Shown: positions 9,989 through 22,002, counted from the first letter of the stretch. The stretch: 64,000 nucleotides of DNA from Amorphophallus konjac (GCA_022559845.1 CM040126.1:226554641-226618640); one strand, 5' to 3'. Numbers and translations are program-made. The notes: a model not told the origin generated them from the sequence alone.

Positions 9989-10750
9989 ATTTCAATAAAG
10001 TGTCAAACTTCAAACCTCCGGTTCTCGACGTACACATGTCAAAATCACGCGTTCGATATATCGAAATGACAGGCTCGAAAAACTCTACATAACCGGACGT
10101 TCAAAATAATTTTTCGTTGAGAGATGGGAGATCTTGAGATAGGGGGCACGAAAAATGGTGCAACCACTCTCACTATCTCGGTCACCTCCCTAATAACACA
10201 CCCATAAAATTTAATGGCCAAAGGATATTACGGCGCCTACGAACAATACTATTAAGGCAAAAACTCTATAACTAACTGTTAATGTTAAACCAAAACAACA
10301 TAATATCACGTAGCTGATGCTTAATATCGAGACAGAACTAACGAGATCATGCTAGTTTTAATCGCTTAATAGTTTGGCTTGGGAGATTGCCTACCTTGAT
10401 GTGTTTACGGTTGAGGAAATTACAGGAGATGAAGAAGACGAGGTGGCAAAGGATGAAGAATAAGCCTTTGCTTCTATCTTTATAGCAGCAGCATGCAGCG
10501 TGCGACAGTAAAGAGGAGGAAGACAGCAGTTGCAGCGGCAGCAGCTCGCCCTCGCCCAACTACAGCAACTGTAACACAACAGCGGCAGGAGGAAAAGGAA
10601 GAAGAGGAGCCTTGCATCTCCTCAGCTACAACGACAGAAGGGAGGACGAGGATGCAGACGAACGGCTGCAGTAGGAAGAGAAAGGTTGCACAACAAGGGG
10701 ATGGCGACGGCACTGCAGCAGATGGGTTCTATTCGTTCGACGATATTAAG

Positions 10751-10758
10751 TTTTTATA
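10751..10758 (-). promoter_or_regulatory. TATA box, E3 3' LTR
   Basis: TATAAAAA on the minus strand, conserved at the same relative position in the 5' LTR (27167-27174). Position suggests about 1 kb of U3. Confidence 0.5.
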
Positions 10759-11090
10759 GAGAAAAGATTTCTAACGGAGGTGATAGAACAAATGAGGGCA
10801 AGGTTTGTAAACCCTTCATTTTGTTGATGATTCCCTTCCCATTAAGCAGTCGCCAGCCATACTTTGTTTAAAACCCTAAGCCCCATGCACGAGCATGCAT
10901 GCAGTTGGTGGGGGTTCGGTTGGCCTTGGGCTCACGTGGGCTTTGGTTAGCAGGTGACCATTGGTATATGCATTTGGGTTTTGGGACATGTACGCATATG
11001 TGTGGATCTGGGATTAACTTTTGAGGGTGGCATATAATGGGTTGTATTATTTGGGCTTCTCAGGTTGATCGTGGTTTGGGTTTGCTTTGT

Positions 11091-11123
<33 letters not shown>

Positions 11124-11628
11124 AGGTGAGTTGTTACGTGAGTTTTGTATATATATGGCCTCATGGGTTAAATGGGTTGGGTTTTGAAATTGCATGTTGG
11201 GCCTTGTATCTTTACACACTTATATATGTAAGTTGTGAGCTTAGTGGGTAGCATATGTGTTTAACATTTAGATCTTTAGTGAAACCCATTTAACTTAATT
11301 AGTATTATTTGGGTTAGGTTATAATATATTTATATATATATATATATATTACGTATAACTATTTTAATGCAAAGGCCCACTAATTATATTTAGTAGACTA
11401 ATAAATAGTTTTATCTAATTGGTAGAACTTTATATACATACTTTATTTCCTTTAACTTTATTTATTTGTATATCTTATTTATTTTGCATTGTTGTCTCAG
11501 GTATCAGAGTCGGGTTCGATCCTATGAGGGTCTTTATATAAGTATGTAAATATATTTTTGGCACGAGATTCCTTCTAAATAGTGGAGTCGTATTTTCTTT
11601 AATTTAAACCATAACTAGATAAAAGAAT

Positions 11629-11633
11629 ATATT
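11629..11633. repeat. E2 target-site duplication, left
   Basis: Sequence atatt directly before TGAAGAGG. The partner is at 22796-22800. The empty-site sequence in the E3 5' LTR has one copy, confirming insertion. Confidence 0.95.
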
Positions 11634-12424
11634 TGAAGAGGCGAAATCTCGCGCTGAGTCCTGAGCGGGCTGTGGATCACCAGAAGATGAACTGCAAGAT
11701 AGGGAAACGTATCAGAGGGCCCAGGGGGTTTCCCTGGGGCAAAAACCCTGCGATGGCTAAGTCAGTAGAGCTGCGGTGCAAGCAATGATGGGGAGGAGAA
11801 AAGCTGGTGCGCGAGATTCCTCTCCACCAAAGGGGTGAAGCGGATTGCTCAGGAGTTTCGAGTGTGAGTGCCTTAATGGCTCCCTTTTTCTTCTTACCTT
11901 CCACCGGAGGGTAGCCCTGGTTTAAATAGTATGCCACCTTTAGGAGTCCTGTAAGCTGAGGGGTCTCCGGCGGGAGTTACGTCCTCAACGTGGGCTTTCA
12001 TGGCCTTTATCGTGGGAGCGTTATCGCCTTGAAGTCCGGCGGCTTCTTGATTCCCCTGTCCGTTGGGGACTCTTAACGGCAGCACGAACGGATAATGTCT
12101 GGTCTGGCCGAGCTCCTGAAACGCCAGCCCTGTCCGGGCGATGAGCATAGCTCGGTGAAAGAGGGGTCGGATAGGTCGGCTAACGCCTGTCTCTCCCGGG
12201 CGGGGAAACGGCTTGGACCGGACCCACCTTGTGACCTGACTATCACTCGGGCCCTCCTAGCCTAGGGGCCGCCGGGGAGAGTTGGTTCCTCGAGTGTTTG
12301 TTCATTGGGCTTTTCTTTCCTGAGTGGGCCCCGTGGGCTATCACTCGGGTGAGCTTGCCTCGTTGGACCCTGTTGGGTCTTGTTGGGCTGCTCTTTGGGT
12401 GGGCTACAGAAATCCCCCTCTCCA
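11634..12424 (-). repeat. E2 3' LTR (791 bp)
   Basis: On the minus strand it starts TGGAGAGGGGGATTTC and ends CTCTTCA. It is the same length as the 5' LTR with about 15 substitutions and no obvious indel. A TATA-like ACTATTTAAA lies on the minus strand at 11921-11930. Confidence 0.95.
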
Positions 12425-12443
12425 CTTGTCCCCCTCCTACTCC
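12425..12443 (-). promoter_or_regulatory. E2 polypurine tract
   Basis: Minus-strand sequence ggagtaggagggggacaag next to the 3' LTR. Purine-rich and at the expected plus-strand priming position. Confidence 0.75.
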
Positions 12444-12635
12444 CGAGCCATGGAGGCTCGGTCGAGTAGTTTTTGAGGCTTTGGACCGGCGTGGCTCAGG
12501 TGGGTGGAATTCTGTTGGCGTTGTGGAGCCATGTGTAGTGGTCGCCTGGGCCCGTAATGATGATCCTGACGGATTTGAAACGAAGGGGCCCCCCTTTTCT
12601 CGGAGCACGGAACGACGCGCCACCTTCCTCCAGGG

Positions 12636-12644
12636 TTTTATAGG
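12636..12644 (+). promoter_or_regulatory. Putative TATA box for the antisense ORF
   Basis: ttttatagg on the plus strand about 80 bp before the first in-frame ATG (12721) of the antisense gene. It is inside the retroelement but directed opposite to its genomic RNA. Inference from position only. Confidence 0.35.
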
Positions 12645-12720
12645 CGTTGGGCGCTGTTCGTCGTTCTAGGCTTCCCAGGGTTTTGGGCTTTCCTTAGTTT
12701 CTTTACTTTGGGGCTCCTTG

Positions 12721-15317
12721 ATGCGCCGTGAGGGCACAGTGGAGGCACGAAGTGTTGCGGCAGAGTTTGAGGAGTTGGCGAGGATAACCGCGGAGGCGGT
12801 CCGGCAACTTCCTTCCCCTCCGGAGTCTTCGAGCTCGTGCGAGGGATCATCTTCCGGCTTGATGGCTGGTCTGCCTTTGGAAATCGGGTAGGTGAGGCGG
12901 GAGCCCGTCCCCAACTGCAGTGAGTTGGGGGAGGCCGAGGTGAGGAAGCTGGAGCATCGCTTACGCTTGCCTCTCAGGTATAGCTTCGCTGCCATCGCCC
13001 CGTATGAGACGAGTCTGGACAGCCGTACTGGGCACATTTGCACTTTCCTTCTGGCTTGGAAGAGCGGGTTCCGCCTCCCCTTCGAGCCCCTTGTACTCCA
13101 GCTTCTCGAGTTTTTCCGGTTGGCGCCTATCAGTTGGTGGCCAACTCGTATCTCCTCCTCTCCGCCTTTCAGATTCTCTGTCGTCAGCACGACATTTTTC
13201 CTTCCTTGGACCTCTTTCATTATTTTTTCGAGTTGAAGGCGCATCCGTCGGTGGGGAAGGGCTTCTACTTTATCCAGGCGAGGAGGAACATGAGTTGCAT
13301 CTCCCTCACTGCGAAGGACTCCTCGCACAAGGGGTGGAAGACCCAATTCTTCTGGGTGAAGGCGGAGGCGACGGATGAGTTTTAGAGATGCCTGGTCTCG
13401 CCCAATTTTCATCCGAATCTTCCTCCTCGCCAGGAGGAGTTCCCTCCCCACGTGGAGCGGCAGGCCACCCGTCTGCTGGATAACCGCCAATCGACCGAGG
13501 AGCTGGTGACGCCGGAGAACATCGAACGGTGTTTGCTTACGCGGTTGACGTCGACAGGTACCTCTCTCGAGGTTCTTCTCCTGGGGTGGTAGTTACTTTT
13601 CTTCTCCTGACCGGGTCTTCTTTCTTTGTTGCAGACGTGAGGCGGGAACCTCTGGAGGAAGCTGCTGAGGTCATCGATCTGGGAGAAGATGACTCGGCGG
13701 CCGACGAACCAGAGGCTTCTGCGGGTCGTGCCCAAGCCCGGGATAAGGGCAAGGGGGTGGCCCCCGGGGGGTCTTCACAGCCAGCTGGTAAGAAGCGCAA
13801 GGATCCCGTGGCGGGAAAGTTGCGGGAGGCCGCGAAGGCCAAGAAACGGGCCAAGAAGGCAGGTCTCCCTGCTACCGCAGGGGGCGACTCCGGCTCGGCG
13901 GCGCTCCCCTCTCGGGGGCAAGATGGGGCCGACCCCTCGGGGCCAGCTCCCCCACTTGCCAGGCGATAGGGGGCCGAGGAGACCGGGGGCCCTTCAGAGG
14001 GCGGCGATAGGTCGGCTCTCCCCCCCACGGGGGTAGAGGGGGCTGATGCTGAAGTAGCTGACGCTGAGGCCGGGGGGTCGGCCGGAGGCGGTGATGTCCC
14101 GGTCGGCGAGGTGCGGGCCGAGACAGGCAGGGCTGGGGGTTCGCCCGCTAGGGCGTTGCAGCCCCAGGTGCTTGGAGCTCCCGGTGCGGTCGGTCCCGCG
14201 GCACCGGTCGAGGTTGGGGGTTCACCCGGGGAGGCGTCGCAACCCCAACCGACCGTGGCGCGCGAGGCGGCCGGTCCCGTCGCTCGAGCAGAGCCTTCTG
14301 GCGGGGTGCCCTGGGCGGAGCGGTCCCCTCTGCCGGAGCCCTTGGAAAGGCTCGGCATTACGGGGGACCTGTATCGAGTCTGCCGGTCGATTGCCGCAAG
14401 GACAAAGGGGGGGAAAGGCGCAATACCCCCCCGGGCTCCTTGATGTTCTGATGGAGGGCGGCCTGGTCATAGCTCGGTCGGCGGCTTTGGTGGCGGAGGC
14501 GCACGCACGGACGGAGGCGGAGCGATCGAACCTTGCCTGGACCCTTGGGGGATGCGAGAGGAAACTGGCCCGACTCAAGGGGGAGCATGAGGGGCTCCGG
14601 CAGGAGTTCTCTGCGTTCCGGGAGGTGGCGCGGGTGAGCCGACTGGAAGCCGGGGTGCTGACCGAACAGCTCGCCAAGACCCGAGAGTCTCTTGAGAGGG
14701 CAAGCCGATCCCTGGAGGAGGAGCGTCTGCGTCGCCTCGAGCTAGACAATCGCTGGGAGCTCGAACGCGCCGAGCTGCTAGATCGGGCAGAGATGGCGGA
14801 GCGTCTCCGAGCTGAGGCTGAGGTGGACCGGGCCCGGGTAGAGGAGCGTGCGGCCGAGGCGGAGCGGGCTCGGGTCGAGCTCGTCGGAAGGGCGGGGCAG
14901 ATCGAGGCGGAGGCAATCGAGCGTTACAGGAGCTCGGATGCTTACTCGGTCGACCTGGTGGAAGCCTCCCTACCCTATTACGAGGTAGCACTACGCCGGG
15001 GTGCTCGAAAGGGGTTCAAGCAGGGCTATCGCCGGGCGGTAGACTACGCCAATGAACAAAACTCCGCGATCGAGTTCCCCTTTGGCCAGTGTTATGACTC
15101 GGATGAGTCGGTTTCCAGCTCTTCTTCGTCGGTTGGGGAAGATTCGGAGGGGTCGCCTCCATCGGGGTCACCGGCTCCGGGCGTCTCCGGAGGGCTCACG
15201 ACCGAGACAGTTCTTGCACAGGCGAGGTCAGTGTCTGAGCCGGCCGTCACCGAAGACGCCGGGGGTGACGCGTCTCCTTCCGCCGGTCTCGAACGTCAAA
15301 GTGGGCCCGAGGCCTGA
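12721..15317 (+). pseudogene. E2 antisense ORF, Transposase_28-type domain, with intron
   Basis: Runs opposite to gag-pol. The start at ATG 12721 (MRREGTVEARSVAAEF) is followed by TAG at 12889-12891. The same frame then gives LPLRYSFAAIAPYE and SGFRLPFEPLVLQLLEFF, the 'putative gypsy type transposon' domain typical of Tat antisense genes. A frameshift near 13110-13130 moves the reading to LVANSYLLLSAFQILC, DLFHYFFELK and HKGWKTQFFWVKA. TAG follows at 13383-13385. A candidate 77-nt intron spans 13558-13634 (acag/gtacct ... ttgcag/acg). The second exon is GC-rich, Ala/Gly/Pro-rich with a Lys/Arg patch, has a TAG near 13967, and shifts frame again near 14430. It then enters a ~160-residue Arg/Glu coiled coil and a conserved-looking FKQGYRRAVDYA motif, ending at 15317. 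Function unknown. Confidence 0.75.
13558..13634 (+). other. Candidate intron in the E2 antisense gene
   Basis: GT...AG interval of 77 nt with a T/C-rich 3' end (ttctttctttgttgcag). It separates the domain-bearing first part from the EVIDLGEDD-containing second part. Removal would bypass the local frame interruption. Supported by splice consensus and position only. Confidence 0.55.
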
Positions 15318-16542
15318 TATATTTTACCTCTTTCCCTTTTTGTCTCTCTTTCCTCTTTTTAGAGGGTTTCCTTTTGGTGTGATAATAAATGACTTGCTCT
15401 GTTTGAGTACTATCCTTGCCGTGATTTGGTTGGCGGATCTTGAGTAGGTGGGAGGTGCCGATATGTCTTGCATGGTTTTCGCACGCTGTTTTGGTAGGCT
15501 TCTGACGGGGCGCCCTTCCGTTCCCTCATGCTTTGAATGTCAGGCCGCTTCGTGAATCCCGCTAGGGCGGGAAACGAGGAGTTAGAGGTGACTGTTCAGG
15601 GGAGAAATCCTTTGGCGTGTTTCCGAGGGGGGGTCATTTAAGGCGTGTAGCCTCCTTTGGCCTATAAGAAGGACCGAAAGGTGCCCTTTCCTCTCCACTA
15701 CTTGGGATTTTCTCTAACAGTCTTTCCTCGCTCCTTCCTCTTCACTCTGCGTTGTGCCTTTACATTCGGAGCATAGAGGATCCTTCGGAGGGCGATGCCG
15801 CCGACGACGGGGAGCGGCGGGCTCCCGCTGTCTTGTAATGTTGAACGGATCCCACGGTCACCGCGCGTGCACGAGACGGGTCCGACGGTCGCTGCGCGGA
15901 TCTGGGGAGGACTTCGGCGTGTGGAAGCACGCCGTTGGCCTCTTCTTAGCTCCGGCGAGGCTTCCGGGTGGACGCCGAGGCGGAGGACGGATGGGGGCAT
16001 CAGGGGAGTCTGCCGTCACTTCCCTCCGTGTGAGGGGAGGAGGCGTATCAAGCTCCCTCCTCACCGAGGCCTTCCTCCGTCTGCAGCCTCTTTCTCCCTC
16101 TTCTGCTCTTCATTTCTTTCACTCTTCGGGGGCTGCTTGCTCTCTCCTTCCTTCCAAGGAGTTGGCAGATTGGAAGAGGGGAGGCCTTCACGGCGCTCCT
16201 TTTTCCTGGTTGTTGCCAACTTGGGAGGTAGCCTTCCTCAACGTTTAAAGGTGGCCTTCCTCTTGAAGTCCCTCTGTCACCTTTGTCACGGGCCATCCGA
16301 GCCAACTGGCTCGACCACCTTTTGTCCGAGCCAGTTTCCGCACGAGGCAGAGTCAGTGGCTGGACGCGAGGAGATCAAGACCGAGTCAGTCGAGCGATGA
16401 CCCCTTGAAGCGATGTTAGACGGATTTTTGTTTTGTTTTTTGTTTTTTTGCTATGTGATGTACTGGCATTTGCCTACCTGATGTACCAATAGTTTGGAAT
16501 GAAAAGAACAGGGATTTATTCCGTCCATCTTGCTGTACAATT
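15318..16542. other. E2 spacer between antisense ORF and integrase end
   Basis: 1.2 kb. It holds a TATA-like 'cctataagaagg' at about 15661-15672 (+) followed by a CT-rich stretch. GC-rich open frames at 15754-16248 and 15795-16400 overlap each other and show no recognised domain. I see no RNA gene or further element. Confidence 0.4.
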
Positions 16543-18402
16543 TCAAAAGTAGAATTTGCATAGTGCGGCTGCATTCTATGTCCGAGGAATAGGTTCCCCT
16601 TCCATTGTCGCTAACCTGTACGCACCTTTTCCGAGCATCTCGACCACTCGGTAGGGGCCTTCCCAGTTGGGGGATAGCTTGCCCGCCGCCTCTAGTGGTC
16701 GAGAGGCTTCGGCCTTCCTGAGGACGAAGTCCCCCGGTTGGAAACGTCTGTCTCGGACTTTAGCGTTGTAGTATCGAGTGAGACGGCGCTGGTACTCCAT
16801 TGCCCGGACGTTCGCGATCTCTCGGAGTTCGTTTTCCAGGTCGAGGTTTTCGAGCAACTTTTGCCCGTTTGCCTCGAGTGAGAAGCTGATCACTCGGAGA
16901 GACGGATTGGCGATCTCCAATGGAACGACGGCTTCGGTGCCGTATACCAACTGAAAAGGGCTTTCACCGGTTGCCGTCCTGGGGGTTGTTCGGTGCGACC
17001 ACAGTATGCTAGGCAATTCCTCGAGCCAGCTACCCTTAGCCTTGCTGAGTCTGGTTTTTATGCCTTTCAAGATAGTCTTGTTGGCATTTTCAACCAGCCC
17101 GTTGGCCTGAGGGTGGGCGACCGAAGTGAAGTGGTTGCGGATATTTAGGTCGGCGCATCTGTCTCGAAAGTACCGAGAGTCGAATTGCCGACCGTTATCG
17201 CTTACTATCACTCGGGGGATGCCAAAGCGACAAATGATCGATTTCCAAACAAAGCCCCAAACGACTGTCTCGGTGATCCTGGCCGTAGCCTCGGCCTCGA
17301 TCCACTTGGTGAAGTAGTCGATGGCGACGATGATGAACTTCTTTTGGGACTGGGCCGTTGGGAATGGCCCAAGGATATCGATTCCCCACCGAGCGAAAGG
17401 GTAAGGCTTGGTTAGGGTGACAAGTTCTGTGGCCGGCTGATGGACCAAATGGTCAAACCGCTGGCACCGGTCGCACTGTTGAACATAGGCCGAGCAGTCA
17501 CGCTGCAGGGTGGGCCACCAGTACCCCTGTCGTAACAGGATTCTGGCCAGCGACCTTGCCCCTGAGTGCGCTCCGCACAGGCCTTCATGAATCTCTTGGA
17601 TGGCTCGGCCTGCCTCGTCGGGACCGAGGCACTTCAGGAGGGGACCAGAGAACGATCTTCGGTAGAGGGTGTTGTCGAGGATGATGAAGCGCCGAGCTTG
17701 ATACTTCATTCGGCGGGCTTCTCGAGGGTCGGAGGGCTCTTGGGAGTCTTGTAGCCAGGACAGGTAGGGGGAGCGCCAGTCACTTGGAGTGGCCGAGTCA
17801 ACAGCGAGGAGCTCCGTGTCGATGCTCGGGCTCTCTAGCTCTTCTAGGAGGACCGATCGTGTACCTTCCGGGTCTAGGGAGGAGGCCGATCGAGAGAGGG
17901 CATCCGCACGAGAGTTTTGCTCCCGAGCTATCCGGACTACCTCAAATCCCTCGAACTGTTGGGCCAGGCTCCGGACCAACTGAAAGTATTTGATCATGGG
18001 TGCCTCCCGAGCTTCATACTCGCAGTTGACCTGACCTGCGACTAGTTGAGAGTCGGTGTGGATCCTGACTCGCTCGACCCCCAGCCGTCGGGCCATGCGT
18101 GCTCCCGAGATAAGGGCCTCGTATTCGGAAGCTTTGTTGGATGCCTGAAAGTTGAATTTTAAGGCGTACTGTAGCTCTATCCCTTCGGGGGACCTCAGAA
18201 GGATCCCCGTACCGCTGCCTGCCGAATTGGACGATCCATCGACGAACAGTTCCCAGGTTGGCCCGGTCGTGGTCGGAGGCCTGTCCTCGGCGGGGATGGT
18301 GCTTTCGGCAATGAAGTCGGCGAGCGCTTGGCCTTTGATTGCTGATCGCGGCCGGTACGAGATGCCGTAGGCCCCGAGCATAATGGCCCATTTGACGAGT
18401 CA
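16543..18402 (-). pseudogene. pol: E2 pol: second RNase H and integrase
   Basis: Opens after an in-frame TGA (complement 18400-18402, R codon expected in EASG*LVKWAI). An archaeal-type RNase H follows: ELFVDGSSNSAGSGTG, SEYEALISGARMA, IHTDSQLVAGQV and QNSRADALSR. Then comes integrase with its HHCC finger (HEGLCGAHSGAR ... CDRCQRF), the catalytic core WGIDILGPFP ... VSDNGRQFDSRYF ... HPQANGLVENAN, and a C-terminal GDFVLRKAE/LSPNWEGPYRV module. A TAG at complement 16576-16578 replaces the Trp expected after IPRT; the frame then ends at TGA 16543-16545. Catalytic residues D, D and E look present, so only the stops disable it. Confidence 0.9.
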
Positions 18403-19656
18403 CCCTGAGGCCTCGAGGTGGGCCAGAATCTTCTTCAACGGCTCGCCGGTTAGCACGGTGATGGGGTGCCCCTGGAAGTAGGGGCGGAGGCGCCTTGAGG
18501 AGGTGACCAACGCTAGCACGAGTTTCTCGGTTGCGGGGTACCTCTGTTCGGCCTCATTGAGCACCTTGCTGGTGTAGTAAACCGGTCTTTCGATTCCCGA
18601 GTCATTTCTGACTAGGACCGAGCTGACCGTGGATGGCGTCGCCGAGAGGTAGAGCAGCAAGACTTCGCCTGGGACGGGCTTGGAGAGCACCGGTGGCGAA
18701 GCCAGGAGCTCCTTAAGCTCGGCGAATGCTATCTGGCACTCCTCATCCCATGCGAACGTAGCAGATGCTAGCTTGGGTCCCCACATCAGTTTGAAGAAGG
18801 GCAAGCATCGTTCGGCCGCACGGGACAGGAAACGGCTGAGAGCAGCGACACGCCCTGTCAGACGCTGGACGTCTTTAATGTACGTGGGCGGGCGCATGAC
18901 CAGGATGGCCTGGACTTTGTCGGGGTTGGCTTCGATCCCGCGCTGAGTGACCAGGAAACCCAGGAACTTCCCGGATTTTACTCCAAAGGCGCACTTGGCG
19001 GGGTTGAGCTTCATGTTGTACTTCAGGAGGGTGCCGAAGGTTTCGGCGAGGTTGGTGAAGTGGTCTCGGGCTTTGGGGGTCTTGACGAGCATGTCGTCAA
19101 TGTAAGCCTCGACGTTCCGACCTAGCTGTCCCTCGAACATGTGATTTACCAGTCGCTGATATGTGGCTCCGACATTTTTTAACCCGAAGGGCATCCGAGT
19201 GTAGCAGTACACGCCGCAGTCGGTGATGAAGGCGGTCTTCTCGATGTCTTCTGGATTCATTCTGATCTGGTGATAACCCGAATAGGCATCCAGGAAACTG
19301 AGTATCTCGTTGCCCGAGGTTGAGTCAACCAATTGGTCGATGCTCGGTAGCGGATAGCAGTCCTTGGGGGTAGCCTTATTCAGATCGGTGAAGTCCACGC
19401 ACATTCGCCACTTGCCTGTGGTTTTTGGCACCAGGATGACATTGGCTAGCCATGTAGGGTACAGGACTGGTCTGAAGAGGCCTGTCTCTTGTCCCTTGGT
19501 GACCTGCGCCTTGATGACCGCCTGCTTCTCGGGCGCATGCTTCCTTCTCCGTTGCTGTACGGGCCTGACGGTGGGGTCGAGGCTGAGCTTGTGCATCACG
19601 GTCTTCTCTGGTATGCCAGGGAGTTGATCATCGGACCAAGCAAAGGCCTGGACGTA
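18403..19656 (-). pseudogene. pol: E2 pol: reverse transcriptase and first RNase H
   Basis: Same frame as the protease and integrase parts. RT motifs: LFRPVLYPTWLANVILVPK, KWRMCVDFTDLNKATPKD, SFLDAYSGYHQI, MPFGLKNVGATYQRLV, and the catalytic box AYIDDMLVKT with both Asp present. A degenerate first RNase H follows (LLLYLSATPSTVSSVLV, PVYYTSKVL, EKLVLALV). It has a leading TAG at complement 19657-19659 and a TGA at its end. Two RNase H domains in one polyprotein is the Tat arrangement. Confidence 0.9.
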
Positions 19657-21967
19657 CTAAGAAAGAAATTTCTTGTATTGCTGCTGTTCCTTGGGTGGTA
19701 GGTCGGCTCCGATCCTTACTCCAAGGGCCGGGTCATCGTTTAGGAATACCGTTAGCAATTCACCACCGGGCTCGGCGGTTACGGTCTTCCCTTCGATTCC
19801 CTTGGGGCCCTTATCCCCCCCGTCCGGCCTTGAGGCTTCCACCGAGATGTTGTAGCACCTTCTAGCCGTGGCCTGGTTACCTCGGACTTCCCCCAACCCG
19901 TTTTTGGTGGGAAACTTCATTTTCTGGTGATAGGTAGATGGTACGGCCTTTATTCGGCTGAGAATTTTCCGGCCGAAAATGGCGTTGTACGCTATCATAC
20001 CCTTGATCACTATGAAGTCCACCATGACCGTAACAGTTTTGGGTGGGGTGCCGATGGTGACCGGCAGGCTTAGGGCTCCCTCGGGGTAGGTGGCCAGGCC
20101 GTTAAACCCGCAAAGGGGTGTTCGGATCGGGCGGAGCTTGGATGGGTCTTCCCCCATCTTGAGGAAACAGTCATAAGATAATACATCGGGGGCGCTCCCA
20201 TTGTCAACCAGAATTCTATCTATGTTACAATGGTTTATTGTGGCCGAGATAACGAGGGCATCATCATGCGGGGTGCTTAGCCCTTCCAGGTCTTGGTTGG
20301 AGAAGACTATGACCTGGGGCTCCCTCGGCGGGCCCCCTGAGGGCTCTAAGACCCGGCTGGCCGGCTCGGCATGACGCTTCCTTCCTCGGCTGGTGTCGCC
20401 GCCCGATGTCGTTCCTCCGGAGATGACGTTGATATGGACCCCTCGGGGGGCGTTGTCGATCTCCTCGGTGGCGTCTCGGTCCTCTTTGCGCCCAACTGCA
20501 AACCGGGCCAGGTGCCCCTGACGGATGAGACGTTCGATCTCGTCCTGAAGCTGGTGGCAGTCGCCGGTGTGGTGCCCGTGGTCGCCGTGGAAGAGGCAAT
20601 GCCTGTCGTGCTTGCGGTTCTTCGATCTCATTGGTTCGGGCTGGCGGAGGAGTCCCGAGTCTTTGATGTCTTCATAGATCTCGTAGACTGGCGTGGTCAA
20701 CGGGGTGTACCGCTCATACTTCCGTTTGCGTTCTCCTTCCCGATCGCGCTTCTTGCCTGAGCCAGGGTTTGGCTCGGAGGCCCGCTTCTTGTCCCCCTCC
20801 CGACCCGAGCCGATTGTGTCTCGGCAAGCGCTGAGTACTTCTTCGCACTCGGCGTGGCGCAGTGCCAGAGTCCCTAGCTCGGCAAGGGTCGAGGGAGGGT
20901 GGAGGACCAGTTCGCGATGGAGATTCTCGTCCCGGGTGCCCCTGGTCAGAGCGGTCGTGGCCAAGGCCACATCCAGGCGGGGAATTCTGAGGGCTTCTGA
21001 TTTAAATCGGTGGACATAAGCCCGAAGCCTTTCCCCTTGTGCCTGTTTGAGGGCCAGGAGCCCCGCTACTGACCTTGGGGGGGGCGCTTCCGGCGAAGCT
21101 CTCCTTGAAGACTCGCCTGAATTGCCTGAAGTCCCGGATGGACCCAGGGGCGAGGGCCCGGAACCATGCCTGAGCGCCTTGGACCAGGGTGGCCGCAAAG
21201 ACTCGGCATTTAATAGGATCCGGTGTTCCATGCAGAGTCACCAGGGCGTCGAAGCTGTCGTAGTGGTCGGCTGGGTCGCCCTGGCCATCATAGAGCTTGA
21301 AGGTCGGAATGGAGGTTCTGGGAGACACCTCTGCCTTCAAGATGTATTCGGAGAAAGGGTATTTCTCCTCATCCTCTGGGAGAGAGGTCTTCTGCAGGGC
21401 GCGGAGGGCGCGCTCTTGCTCTGCAAAACGTCTTTCGAAATCCCTCAGTCGGAGGGATAGTTCCGGCTGCGGTCGCACCGTGGGACTGGGGGGAGCGTTG
21501 TGGCGATCCTTAGGACCGTCGGCGCTCAGGCGTGGAGGCCTCGCCCCCTGTTTCCCTTTTTTGGGCGTGGAGGAAGCCTCTTGCTCTGGGGGCGGAGCTT
21601 GCGAGGGTCCTCCCGCGTTGTTGCGGATGAGCTGTTGACCGTGGAGGGTGAAGTGGCCCCCTGCGGTATGCTGGGACGCACTTCGATGGGGGGGGCTCCT
21701 GGACGGGGCGCGAGACTTGGCATCCCTTGCCGCCTGGGCCCTCATGAGCTCCACGAGGACGTCAAGCTTCTTATTGAGGGCCTGGAAGACCTCGTCGCCA
21801 CCGTTGGGGGGTACCCCCGTCGCCATCGGAGGGGGCGGCGGCCCATTGGTGGGGACGCTGGTGTTGGAGGGAGGGTTCTGTGAGGCCCTAGAGGGGCCAT
21901 CTCCTGCCGCCACCACGGCCTTACCCTTCTCGACGGCGGATCTCCTCCCTGAGCTTCTTCTCACCAT
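19657..21967 (-). pseudogene. gag: E2 gag-protease
   Basis: Starts at ATG complement 21965-21967, soon after the PBS (MVRRSSGRRSAVEKGKA). Pro/Gln-rich N-terminus, then the retrotransposon gag core (YDGQGDPADHYDSFDALV, KCRVFAATLVQGAQAWFRAL, FRQFRRVFKESF). A frameshift near the G8 run at about 21076-21083 moves reading to ALKQAQGERLRAYVHRFKSE. A Tat-type Cys/His finger (HCLFHGDHGHHTGDC), then protease with active site ILVDNGSAPDVLSYD and a GRKILSRIKAVPS region. It ends at TAG complement 19657-19659 after KKFLS. Asp-Asn-Gly-Ser in the protease replaces the Asp-Thr/Ser-Gly of classic retropepsins, as is common in Tat elements. Confidence 0.9.
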
Positions 21968-21983
21968 CTTGGCTCTTCGTGCG

Positions 21984-22002
21984 TTTCCCACAGACGGCGC
22001 CA
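21984..22002 (-). promoter_or_regulatory. E2 primer binding site
   Basis: On the minus strand TGGCGCCGTCTGTGGGAAA, two bases after the 5' LTR end. The TGGCGCCGT start is typical of Tat/Athila-type elements. I do not assign the tRNA species. Confidence 0.85.

Larger units (their letters stand above)
9157..11633 (-). repeat. E3 3' LTR, distal fragment (between E1 and E2)
   Basis: From about 9645 to 11633 it matches the E3 5' LTR (about 26085-28016) at roughly 97% by eye, reading on the minus strand. It joins the proximal fragment 22801-22977 once E2 and its 5-bp duplication are removed. From 9157 to ~9640 similarity to the equivalent part of the 5' LTR (25788-26085) is much lower and lengths differ, so the LTR looks mosaic. 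It carries (AT)n tracts, seven CG palindromes and a TATA box on the minus strand. Confidence 0.8.

Noticed and set aside
10480..10713. 77-codon hydrophobic frame on the minus strand, repeated at 26896-27129
   Set aside because: Present in both E3 LTRs only because they are copies; no conserved motif, and the composition is of CTG/CTC repeats in the leader.
12666..13490. 274-codon frame on the minus strand at the end of E2
   Set aside because: Opposite the recognisable antisense-ORF domain on the plus strand; no domain of its own.
13537..14358. 273-codon frame on the minus strand opposite the E2 antisense gene
   Set aside because: Shadow of a very GC-rich coding strand; Pro/Ser/Ala-rich without a domain.
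15754..16400. Two overlapping GC-rich frames after the antisense gene
   Set aside because: No domain, mutually overlapping, inside a spacer; cannot be supported as a gene.
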